DNA of 9,011 nt from Pseudomonadota bacterium. Its GTDB lineage: Bacteria; Desulfobacterota; BSN033; WVXP01; G020346125. The stretch covers positions 1-9,011 of the forward strand of contig JAUWDQ010000104.1 in the NCBI GenBank assembly GCA_030608745.1, written 5' to 3'. Each line of letters starts with the position of its first letter. Position 1 is the first letter of the stretch. The translations under genes were made by a program, and so were the position numbers. The notes below the pieces were generated by a model. That model saw only the letters and a program-made list of their open reading frames with translations. It ran no database searches and had not been told where the DNA came from. Shown here in pieces: positions 1-6,428 of this stretch.

Positions 1-51
1 GCCTTGTGCCTCAGGTCCTTCGTTCCTCAGGATAAACTCAGGGATCCTTAA
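1..51. repeat. Short CTCAGG direct repeats, edge of an intergenic repeat element
   Basis: Three copies of CTCAGG lie at 10-15, 26-31 and 37-42; the first two extend to CCTCAGG. A further CTCAGG occurs at 183-188. The block directly abuts the long hairpin at 52-95 and contains no plausible gene. Stretches of this kind, with CTGAG motifs separated by AT-rich spacers, often occur in dispersed intergenic repeats. Whether this is such a repeat can only be told by finding other copies in the genome. It runs to the left edge and may be truncated. Confidence 0.35.
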
Positions 52-95
52 GCTTGCCCCGTGGAGTGGCGGCAAGCCTACTCCACAGGGCGAGC
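52..95. repeat. Long imperfect inverted repeat (REP/MITE-like hairpin)
   Basis: Bases 52-67 pair with 80-95. The inner arm GTGGAGT (61-67) matches ACTCCAC (80-86) perfectly, C60/A87 is the only mismatch, and GCTTGCCC (52-59) pairs with GGGCGAGC (88-95) with one T-G wobble. The stem is thus 16 positions with a 12-nt loop. No T-run follows on either strand, which argues against a simple intrinsic terminator. Its length and near-symmetry, and the adjacent CTCAGG repeats, fit a REP-type or MITE-type intergenic palindrome, possibly folding in the transcript of an upstream gene outside the window. Pairing is seen directly; the element class is inferred. Confidence 0.5.
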
Positions 96-130
96 GCTCC
101 TGACCAAAAAGTAACGCTTTTCCACTTTTT

Positions 131-173
131 ATTCCCCATTATCCCATCACTCCCTCATTCCCTCACTCTCCAC
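131..173. repeat. C/T-rich degenerate tandem repeat
   Basis: This low-complexity tract is built of about five degenerate units of 7-9 nt. Most contain ATT or TCA followed by a run of C: ATTCCCC, ATTATCCC, ATCACTCCC, TCATTCCC, TCACTCTCC. No coding sequence is supported here. It could be a slipped-strand repeat remnant or simple compositional bias; no function is assigned. Confidence 0.3.
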
Positions 174-237
174 CAAATTACGCTCAGGAAAAATGGAGCC
201 CCCCAGAAAATCACGAAGGTCCAGCAAAAATTGGGTC

Positions 238-296
238 TTGAACTAAGCCCCTTTTTATGTTACGTAAAAACGTTAAAAAATAAACCCTTACGTAAC
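238..296 (+). promoter_or_regulatory. Putative ileS control region with paired TTACGTAA palindromes
   Basis: The palindrome TTACGTAA occurs twice, at 260-267 and 288-295. With one flanking base each they form a 9-bp inverted repeat, GTTACGTAA (259-267) and TTACGTAAC (288-296), separated by 20 nt. A third small palindrome, AACGTT (269-274), lies between. A TTGAAC hexamer at 238-243 is spaced 17 nt from TACGTA (261-266), a weak -35/-10 pair; TATGTT at 256-261 is a better -10 but lacks a well-placed -35. The ileS start is 56 nt downstream of the second palindrome. A dimeric-regulator operator is plausible; no known regulon is recognised, and the 28-bp centre spacing is not a whole number of helical turns. 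Confidence 0.3.
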
Positions 297-351
297 TCAA
301 CGATTTTCTTCATATGTTCTCTTGGGTGGAAGTCGCTTGTTGGAGGAATAG

Positions 352-3111
352 ATGGACTACAGAGATACCCTCAATTTGCCAAAGACCGATTTTCCCATGA
401 AGGCCGAGCTGGCCAAAAGGGAACCGGTCATCCTCAAGGAGTGGGAGGGAAAAAAGATTTACGACAAGTTGAGGGAGTCCGCCAAAAATAGGGAGAAATA
501 TATCCTCCATGACGGTCCTCCTTACGCCAATGGACATATACATATGGGGACGGCGTTCAATAAGATCTTGAAGGACATCATCGTCAAATCCAAATTCATG
601 GCGGGCTACGACAGCGAGTACGTTCCCGGCTGGGACTGCCATGGCTTACCCGTTGAGCATGAGGTGGATAAAAGCCTGAGTCGGAAAAGATCCGAACTTT
701 CCACCCTTGAGATCAGGCGGCGTTGCCGGGAATATGCCGAGAAATTCGTGGATATCCAGAGGGAGGAGTTCAAGCGCCTAGGGGTTTTCGGGGAATGGGA
801 CAATCCTTATCTCACCATGGATTCGAAATATACGGCCTGTATCGTTCGCGAGTTCGGGAAATTTGCCCAAAATGGGAGCCTCTATAGGGGAAAGAAGCCA
901 ATCCATTGGTGCACTACCTGCCACACTGCCTTGGCGGAGGCGGAAGTCGAATACGAAATGCACCGTTCACCTTCCATCTATGTGAAGTTTCCCATGATAT
1001 CAGGTGCGGGGGAGATTCTTCCATCTTTGGAAGACAGGAAGGTATCCGTGTTGATATGGACGACGACGCCGTGGACCATTCCCGCCAATTTGGCCATCGT
1101 CTTCCATCCTCTGTTCGAGTATGTAGCAGTGGAGGTGGGCAAAGAGAGCTTCATTTTGGCCAAGGCCCTCTTGGAAGAGGTAATGGAGAGCCTGGGGGTC
1201 GAGGAATATCGAGTTTTGGGGACCTTTTCCGGCACCGCGTTAGAGGGGATGAAATGTCGACACCCCTTCCTTGACAGGGAATCGGTATTAATTCTCGGCG
1301 ATTTCGTGACCCTGGATGTGGGAACGGGATGCGTCCACACCGCTCCCGGCCATGGCCAAGAGGACTATGAGGTTGGTCTGAAGTACGGCCTCGACATCTA
1401 CTCTCCCTTGGATGACGATGGAAGGTTTACTCCGGACGTTCCCTTTTTCGCCGGTCAATTCGTCTTCGACGCCAATACGGCTGTCAATAGGAAATTGGCT
1501 GAGGTGGGATGCCTCCTTAAGGAGGAGGAGATGGAACATTCCTATCCCCATTGCTGGCGGTGCAAGAATCCCGTCATCTTCAGATCCACCGAACAGTGGT
1601 TCATCTCCATGGAGGCCAAGGGGCTCAGGGAGAAGGCTCTTTCGTCCATTGGTCAGGTGATGTGGATACCCCATTGGGGGAGGGATAGGATTTATGGCAT
1701 GGTGGAGAATCGGCCCGATTGGTGTATCTCCCGCCAGCGGTCGTGGGGGGTTCCCATTGCGGTTTTCTACTGTCGGGCTTGCGGCCATGTATTGGTCAAT
1801 GAGAAGATTATAGAGTTCGTGGCCGATTTATTCGAGAGGGAAGGGTCGGATGTCTGGTTTCGAAAGGAGGCAGAAGCGCTTCTGCCTCCTGATACCCGAT
1901 GCCCCAAATGTGGCCGAAGTAAATTCCGAAAGGAATCCGACATCATCGATGTATGGTTCGACTCCGGGGTGAGTTGGGCCGCTGTATTGGAGAAACGGGA
2001 TTACCTGAAATATCCGGCCGACCTCTATCTCGAGGGGAGCGACCAGCATCGGGGGTGGTTCCATAGCGCCTTACTAACCTCGATTGGAACCCGGGGACGT
2101 GCCCCCTATGCGACTGTGTTAACGCATGGTTTCGTCGTGGATGGGGAAGGGAGGAAGATGTCCAAATCCGCAGGAAACGTCATCCTTCCAGAAGAAGTCA
2201 TTCGGGATTACGGAGCGGAGATATTGCGACTTTGGGTGGCCGCGGAAGATTATCGAGATGATATCAAGCTCTCGGAGGAGATCCTCCGCAGACTCAGCGA
2301 AGCGTATAGGAGGGTGAGAAATACATGCCGATTTATCCTGGGAAACATCTATGATTACGATCCTGAGAAGGAAACGGTTCCCTACGAGGATTTAATGGAG
2401 CTCGACCGATGGGCGCTTCATCGGCTCCAAAACCTGGTTTCCCGGGCATTGAATGCATATGAGCGGTTCGAGTTCCATATCATCTACCATAGCATCAATA
2501 ATTTTTGTGCCGTGGACATGAGCGCCCTCTATTTAGATATCTTGAAAGATCGGCTCTACGTCTCGCCAGATAGGTCCATCGAAAGGAAGTCCGCCCAAAC
2601 AACCCTTTACGAGATCTTGATGACCCTGGTCAAATTGATGGCCCCCATCCTTTCCTTCACCGCCGAGGAGGTATGGGGATACCTTCGGGAGGATAAAGGG
2701 GAGAGCCCTCATTTGCAGCTGTTCCCCCCCATTAAGGATGAATTCATAGATGAGGAGCTGGCCCGGAGATGGGAGATGATTTGGCAGGTGCGGGAGGAGG
2801 TTTCAAAGGCCCTGGAGGGGGCCAGAAGAGAGAAGCTCATCGGCCTCTCCCTGGATGCTCAGGTCTCCGTTGCCCTACCGAAGGGGTTATATAAATTGCT
2901 ATCCCAATACGAGGATCAGCTCAGGGAAATCTTTATCGTCTCCCGGGTCACCCTTTCTACCGGTGCGGATGTCAAGGAGGTGAAGGTGGAGGTGAAAAAA
3001 GCGGAGGGGGAAAAGTGTGGACGTTGCTGGGTTTATGATACATCGGTGGGGCGGAACGCCAGGCATCCGACCATCTGCTTGCGATGTGTCGAAATGATAG
3101 GAGGGGAATAG
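352..3111 (+). CDS. ileS: Isoleucyl-tRNA synthetase
   Basis: This cytoplasmic class Ia synthetase charges tRNA-Ile with isoleucine using ATP. At 919 residues it is close to the bacterial norm (E. coli 938). The HIGH-type motif is HIHMG at residues 62-66 and KMSKS is exact at 602-606. The CP1 editing domain is present, with WTTTPWTIPANL near 236-247 and GHGQEDY at 333-339; its conserved Asp (D338) would help clear mischarged Val. CxxC pairs at 474/477 and 517/520 flank the catalytic core insert. A C-terminal zinc site is formed by Cys 889, 892, 909 and 912. The ATG is supported by GGAGG at 342-346, five bases upstream. No truncation or frameshift is visible. lspA follows after 6 nt, so co-transcription is likely. 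Confidence 0.98.
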   Translation: MDYRDTLNLPKTDFPMKAELAKREPVILKEWEGKKIYDKLRESAKNREKYILHDGPPYANGHIHMGTAFNKILKDIIVKSKFMAGYDSEYVPGWDCHGLPVEHEVDKSLSRKRSELSTLEIRRRCREYAEKFVDIQREEFKRLGVFGEWDNPYLTMDSKYTACIVREFGKFAQNGSLYRGKKPIHWCTTCHTALAEAEVEYEMHRSPSIYVKFPMISGAGEILPSLEDRKVSVLIWTTTPWTIPANLAIVFHPLFEYVAVEVGKESFILAKALLEEVMESLGVEEYRVLGTFSGTALEGMKCRHPFLDRESVLILGDFVTLDVGTGCVHTAPGHGQEDYEVGLKYGLDIYSPLDDDGRFTPDVPFFAGQFVFDANTAVNRKLAEVGCLLKEEEMEHSYPHCWRCKNPVIFRSTEQWFISMEAKGLREKALSSIGQVMWIPHWGRDRIYGMVENRPDWCISRQRSWGVPIAVFYCRACGHVLVNEKIIEFVADLFEREGSDVWFRKEAEALLPPDTRCPKCGRSKFRKESDIIDVWFDSGVSWAAVLEKRDYLKYPADLYLEGSDQHRGWFHSALLTSIGTRGRAPYATVLTHGFVVDGEGRKMSKSAGNVILPEEVIRDYGAEILRLWVAAEDYRDDIKLSEEILRRLSEAYRRVRNTCRFILGNIYDYDPEKETVPYEDLMELDRWALHRLQNLVSRALNAYERFEFHIIYHSINNFCAVDMSALYLDILKDRLYVSPDRSIERKSAQTTLYEILMTLVKLMAPILSFTAEEVWGYLREDKGESPHLQLFPPIKDEFIDEELARRWEMIWQVREEVSKALEGARREKLIGLSLDAQVSVALPKGLYKLLSQYEDQLREIFIVSRVTLSTGADVKEVKVEVKKAEGEKCGRCWVYDTSVGRNARHPTICLRCVEMIGGE

Positions 3112-3117
3112 CCCATC

Positions 3118-3630
3118 ATGAGGAAGAAATACCTTATTTTGGTCGTGGTATTTTGCGGGGTCTTTTTTTTCGATCAGATTACCAAGTCCTATGTGCATCG
3201 AACCCTTTATGAATTTCAATCGGTGGAAATCATAAAGGATTTTTTTCATATCACCTATGTGAGGAACACCGGGGCCGCCTTCGGCCTTTTGGCCGGACCG
3301 GCCCATCCCTTACGAACTACCTTTTTCGTTGTCATTTCCGGGGTGGCCATAGGGGTGATCCTCCTCATTTATCGGAAGATCGAGGACGGTGATACCCTTC
3401 ATGCCCTGGCCTTCTCCTTTCTCCTCGGCGGCGCTGTGGGGAATTTGGTGGATAGGGTTTGGATGGGCCAAGTCATCGATTTCTTGGATTTTCATTGGTA
3501 TGATCATCATTGGCCGGCCTTCAATTTTGCCGATTCGGCCATTTGTGGAGGAATCGGGCTAATCCTCCTCAATATGCTAATGGGGCCAAGAAGAACCTCC
3601 CCCAGGGGAAGAGCGAGGGATCGGGGATAA
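3118..3630 (+). CDS. lspA: Lipoprotein signal peptidase (signal peptidase II)
   Basis: LspA is an inner-membrane aspartyl protease that removes the signal peptide from diacylglyceryl-modified prolipoproteins, the step after Lgt. The 170-residue length is typical. The family boxes are all seen: FDQITK near residues 18-23, YVRNTGAAFGLL at 47-58, GGAVGNLVDRV at 104-114 and WPAFNFADSAI at 132-142. The catalytic pair is D112 and D139, matching D114 and D141 of the E. coli enzyme. Four hydrophobic segments lie near 5-19, 66-84, 95-111 and 139-155. The C-terminal tail is basic. The start lies 6 nt after ileS, with AGGAGGGG inside the ileS 3' end as ribosome binding site. The gene looks intact, although the lgt remnant immediately downstream is not. 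Confidence 0.97.
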   Translation: MRKKYLILVVVFCGVFFFDQITKSYVHRTLYEFQSVEIIKDFFHITYVRNTGAAFGLLAGPAHPLRTTFFVVISGVAIGVILLIYRKIEDGDTLHALAFSFLLGGAVGNLVDRVWMGQVIDFLDFHWYDHHWPAFNFADSAICGGIGLILLNMLMGPRRTSPRGRARDRG

Positions 3631-3648
3631 TTTCCAGGGGGCAATCAC

Positions 3649-4062
3649 ATTGCTTCTTATTTTTATCGGATAGGCCTCTTTTCCCTCCATACTTATGGGG
3701 TTTTGGCAGCCATGGTTTTTTGCGCTTGATGCTGATATGGAAACCCACGGAGTTGGCGTGGGCGGTGACCTTTACAGATACCAGAAGCCTCGCCCCATTG
3801 GACGTTTCCTTGCGTCCCACACAACTCCGTATAGTACTGAATGGTTTGCTACCTTTTTCGTCTTCATAGGCGTCAGAAGGGCCAAACATTGCAAAGGGGG
3901 ATCTTCCGAGTTTACCTTTGCATCTATTCGGTGATCCTTTTCTCTATAGAGATTGTGAGGGGTAATCACCGGAGAATATTCTTTGGCGGGCTTCCCTCTC
4001 CATTCCAAGTGATCGGCATGGGTTTCTTCCTCCCCTCTATTTTTATGGTATCTTCCCTATGA
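3649..4062 (+). pseudogene. lgt: Decayed lgt, prolipoprotein diacylglyceryl transferase remnant
   Basis: Lgt transfers diacylglycerol from phosphatidylglycerol to the lipobox Cys of prolipoproteins. Pieces in three frames align in order with the Lgt family. 3649-3726 gives YRIGLFSLHTYGVLAAM, the family N-terminus. 3724-3741 reads A-stop-C-stop-YG, matching the AGCCYG motif, with TGA at 3727-3729 and 3733-3735. 3744-3851 gives PTELAWAVTF, TRSLAPLDV and PTQL. 3854-3898 gives FFVFIGVRRAKH. 3901-4059 gives IFRVYLCIYSV, IEIVRG and FFGGLP, then a stop at 4060-4062. About 110-120 residues are gone around 3715-3724, including the region of the catalytic His and Arg. Frame changes sit near 3742 (A-run), 3854-3858 (T-run) and 3896-3900 (G-run), each explained by one lost base. 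No ATG remains; ATT at 3649 may be the former start. The product cannot be functional. It follows lspA, as expected for a former ileS-lspA-lgt operon. Confidence 0.88.
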
Positions 4063-4069
4063 AGGAGAG

Positions 4070-4085
4070 CCACATCATCATGTGG
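4070..4085 (+). other. Small perfect hairpin upstream of def
   Basis: CCACAT (4070-4075) and ATGTGG (4080-4085) form a 6-bp perfect inverted repeat with a 4-nt loop. It lies between the lgt remnant's stop and the def Shine-Dalgarno sequence (4101-4108). There is no T-run after it, so it is not a convincing terminator. It could be an operator half-site pair or a small leader hairpin; no function is assigned. Confidence 0.25.
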
Positions 4086-4112
4086 TGGGAATAGATCAAC
4101 AAGGAGGTAAGG

Positions 4113-4622
4113 ATGGCGGTACTTGAGATTATGACCTATCCCAATGCCACCTTGACACGGAGAGCCGAGGAAGTTGAGAAGGTGGACGGGAAAATAAGGA
4201 AATTAATCTCAGATATGGTAGACACGATGTACGCCAACGAAGGGGTCGGATTGGCGGCCCCTCAGGTGGGAGTTTCGAAGCGGGTGATCGTCGTGGATGT
4301 CCGCCCTTACGATCCATCCACCTCCCTGATCTGCATGGTCAATCCCGAGGTTGTTTCCGAGGGGGGGGAGGTCCTCCACGAAGAGGGATGTCTGAGCGTG
4401 CCCGAATGCGTTGAGGGTATTAAGCGGAGGGAATGGATCAAGATCAGGGGGTTGGATGAGAGGGGAAGGGAGATTGAGGTAGAGGGAGAGGGGATGCTTG
4501 CCATCGTCCTTCAACACGAGATCGATCACGTCAACGGAAGGGTGATCCTCGATCGGATGAGCCGAATCAAGAGGGATCTGCACAAAAAACGCCTACAAAA
4601 GGCAAAGATGAAGGCGGGATGA
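4113..4622 (+). CDS. def: Peptide deformylase
   Basis: This metalloenzyme removes the N-formyl group from nascent polypeptides in the cytoplasm, usually with Fe(II). The 169-residue length is normal. All three signature motifs are present: EGVGLAAPQ at residues 43-51, EGCLS at 91-95 and QHEIDH at 134-139. Metal ligands are C93, H135 and H139, with E136 as catalytic base. The C-terminal tail is Lys/Arg-rich and helical in character, as in type 1B enzymes. The start is fixed by AAGGAGGT at 4101-4108, about five bases upstream, the strongest ribosome binding site in the window. fmt begins 4 nt after the stop, so the formylation and deformylation enzymes are likely translated from one message. 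No clear -35/-10 pair is seen just upstream. Confidence 0.97.
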   Translation: MAVLEIMTYPNATLTRRAEEVEKVDGKIRKLISDMVDTMYANEGVGLAAPQVGVSKRVIVVDVRPYDPSTSLICMVNPEVVSEGGEVLHEEGCLSVPECVEGIKRREWIKIRGLDERGREIEVEGEGMLAIVLQHEIDHVNGRVILDRMSRIKRDLHKKRLQKAKMKAG

Positions 4623-4626
4623 CATA

Positions 4627-5556
4627 ATGAGGGTGATCTTTATGGGAACCCCCTCCTTCGCTGTACCCATCCTGCGGGGTGTTCACGAGAGCAACCACGA
4701 GATAGTCGGCGTGGTCACCCAGCCAGATAGACCCAAGGGGAGGGGAAGGAGGTTGGGAATTTCCCCGGTTAAAGAGCTGACAATGGGGCTTCATCTTCCC
4801 GTCATGCAGCCCGAAACAACGAGGGATGAAGGCTTCATTGCGGAGGTGAAGCGGATGTGTCCAGATCTGATCGTGGTAGCGGCCTATGGTCGAATGCTGA
4901 CCGGGGATTTATTGGGTATCCCTCCCCTCGGATGCATCAACGTCCACGCATCACTGCTGCCCAAATATCGAGGGGCCGCCCCTATCCAATGGGCCATTGT
5001 CAAGGGAGAGAGGAGGACGGGGGTCACGATCATTAAGATGGATGAGGGAATGGATACGGGGGATATCCTCTTGGCCCAAGAGGTGGAAATAGGGGACAAT
5101 GATACTGGCCAGAGCCTCCATGATACATTAGCCCAGGTGGGGGCAAACCTCATCATTAAAGCTATGGACCAATTGAATAGGGGAACCCTCCGCCCAATTC
5201 CCCAGGATCACCGGGAGGCCACCTACGCCCCTCCCTTAAAGAAGGAGGATGGATTGATCGACTGGAGTCAAGATGCCCGTGATGTCTTCAACCGGATCAG
5301 GGGCTTCAACCCGTGGCCTGGGGCCTTTACCTATCTTGAGGGGTTGAGGCTTAGAATTTTCAGAGGTAAAATCATCACTGGGGAGGTTAGGGAGAGGACG
5401 GGAAAGGTCGTCCTGTCCGGACCGGAAGGGATTAAGGTGGCCACGGGAAAGGGCTATTTACTGATCAAGGAGGTCCAGCTGGAAGGCAGAAAGAAGATGT
5501 CTATCCGTGAATTCCTCATCGGCAATGAAATTCCGCCGGGTACGCAGATGGGGTGA
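4627..5556 (+). CDS. fmt: Methionyl-tRNA formyltransferase
   Basis: Fmt formylates initiator Met-tRNA with 10-formyltetrahydrofolate. The 309-residue length is typical. The N-terminal formyltransferase fold opens with VIFMGTPSFAVP (3-14). The TQPDRPKGRGRRL loop at 31-43 corresponds to the tRNA-contacting insertion. The folate and catalytic signature INVHASLLPKYRGAAPI spans 104-120, with N105 and H107, and D143 lies in MDEGMDTGDI. The C-terminal OB-fold domain begins near 200, with IRGFNPWPGA at 224-233. The start is set by ATG 4 nt after def, with AAGGCGGG inside the def 3' end as a modest ribosome binding site. The DUF116 gene follows after 6 nt. No anomalies are visible. Confidence 0.97.
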   Translation: MRVIFMGTPSFAVPILRGVHESNHEIVGVVTQPDRPKGRGRRLGISPVKELTMGLHLPVMQPETTRDEGFIAEVKRMCPDLIVVAAYGRMLTGDLLGIPPLGCINVHASLLPKYRGAAPIQWAIVKGERRTGVTIIKMDEGMDTGDILLAQEVEIGDNDTGQSLHDTLAQVGANLIIKAMDQLNRGTLRPIPQDHREATYAPPLKKEDGLIDWSQDARDVFNRIRGFNPWPGAFTYLEGLRLRIFRGKIITGEVRERTGKVVLSGPEGIKVATGKGYLLIKEVQLEGRKKMSIREFLIGNEIPPGTQMG

Positions 5557-5562
5557 GGATCT

Positions 5563-6339
5563 ATGGGGGAAAGGGGGCTTAGAAAGGTGAGAAGACCACA
5601 GGGGGGGCTTTTCCTTCAGTTGCTGGTTTTGACCTGTCTCATCTTGCTGGTGGTGAGCTTCGTACTATGGTATATCCCCTACCTCGGTTTGAGCAACATC
5701 CATCCAAAGTTGCCATTGCTCCTAGCCATCATGTTAGGGATAGCCATGCTCCTCATCTTCATCGGAGCAGGTAGTCTAATCATTACCACTTATCGGGGAA
5801 GGGATTTCTTCCTCTCAAGGAAGTTGAGGGGGATCGTCATCGAAGTTCTCTTCCCCCTCATGGTCTTTTGGGGTCGTGTCATGGGGATTTCCAAGGAGAA
5901 GATTCAGCGGTCCTTCATCGAGATCAATAACCAATTGGTCCTATCCAATACCCATAAGACCAAGCCCACGAGTCTGCTCCTCTTGTTGCCCCAATGTATC
6001 CAAGATTTCGATTGTGACATCAAGATCACGGGTGACATACAGAACTGCAGGAGGTGCGGCAATTGCGAAATCAAGGACCTCGTCGAGATTTCCGACACGT
6101 ATAACGTAAAAATCGCCGTGGCCACAGGGGGGACGCTGGCCCGGAGAATTATCGTCAAAATTAGGCCAGAAGCCATTGTGGCCGTGGCCTGCGAACTAGA
6201 TCTGACCAGTGGGATCCAAGACACCTACCCCATCCCGGTCATCGGCGTCCTCAATCAGCGTCCTAACGGCCCCTGCTACAATACCATGGTTGATATCGCC
6301 GAGGTAAAGGAGGCTTTGCTGAGCTTCATGGAGAGGTGA
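5563..6339 (+). CDS. DUF116 family cysteine-rich membrane protein
   Basis: The function is not known; the family is recognised from its C-terminal domain. The 258-residue protein has two predicted membrane segments near residues 17-38 and 50-75. A cytoplasmic domain follows with Cys at 145, 151, 162, 165, 168, 210 and 238. The core is CRRCGNC (162-168), then AVATGGTLARR, VAVACELDL (206-214) and NGPCYNT (236-242). The spacing of the Cys residues suggests an iron-sulfur or zinc centre, which is inference. It starts 6 nt after fmt with GTGAGG as a weak ribosome binding site, and is likely co-transcribed with def and fmt. DUF116 genes are, to my knowledge, often found near fmt and rsmB in this kind of genome, which hints at a link to translation or to co-translational membrane processes. 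Confidence 0.85.
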   Translation: MGERGLRKVRRPQGGLFLQLLVLTCLILLVVSFVLWYIPYLGLSNIHPKLPLLLAIMLGIAMLLIFIGAGSLIITTYRGRDFFLSRKLRGIVIEVLFPLMVFWGRVMGISKEKIQRSFIEINNQLVLSNTHKTKPTSLLLLLPQCIQDFDCDIKITGDIQNCRRCGNCEIKDLVEISDTYNVKIAVATGGTLARRIIVKIRPEAIVAVACELDLTSGIQDTYPIPVIGVLNQRPNGPCYNTMVDIAEVKEALLSFMER

Positions 6340-6340
6340 G

Positions 6341-6371
6341 TTGAAAATACTTTCTGGAATGACTATTTTCA
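6341..6371 (+). promoter_or_regulatory. Putative htpX promoter embedded in an inverted repeat
   Basis: TTGAAA (6341-6346, 5/6 to the sigma70 -35 consensus) is followed after exactly 17 nt by TATTTT (6364-6369, 4/6 to the -10). The same bases form a perfect 8-bp inverted repeat, TGAAAATA (6342-6349) and TATTTTCA (6364-6371), separated by 14 nt. It sits in the 88-nt gap between the DUF116 gene and htpX. The dyad could be an operator overlapping the promoter. Alternatively the AT-rich stem followed by a T-run at 6372-6376 could act as a weak terminator for the def operon. No heat-shock sigma32-type promoter is evident. Confidence 0.4.
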
Positions 6372-6428
6372 TTTTTAAATTGGACCCATTGAGGACAGGC
6401 GAGATTATCCGATAGGAGGAAGGTTGTA

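Noticed and set aside
322..340. GGGTGGAAGTCGC upstream of ileS resembles the T-box core of Ile-tRNA-sensing riboswitches.
   Set aside because: The match to the conserved core breaks after GGGTGG. The bases that should pair with the tRNA end would read TGGA, not the TGGT expected for tRNA-Ile. No terminator hairpin or specifier stem is evident.
54..491. A 145-codon open frame overlapping the ileS start.
   Set aside because: It crosses the hairpin and repeat tract, has low-complexity composition, no ribosome binding site and no family resemblance, and its 3' part overlaps ileS out of frame.
1288..1788. Open frame of 166 codons on the - strand inside ileS, and similar antisense frames in fmt, def and rsmB.
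   Set aside because: They lie wholly opposite strongly conserved coding regions, show no recognisable family, and are expected from the base composition of the sense strand.
3636..3662. GCAAT-CAC-ATTGC hairpin (3641-3653) followed by a T-rich stretch, as a terminator after lspA.
   Set aside because: The perfect stem is only 5 bp, the T-run is interrupted, and the bases overlap the former start of the lgt remnant, so its origin as coding DNA explains them.
3695..4062. Several short overlapping open frames in the lspA-def gap as small hypothetical genes.
   Set aside because: They are the separate-frame fragments of the lgt remnant, or its shadows, and lack their own ribosome binding sites.
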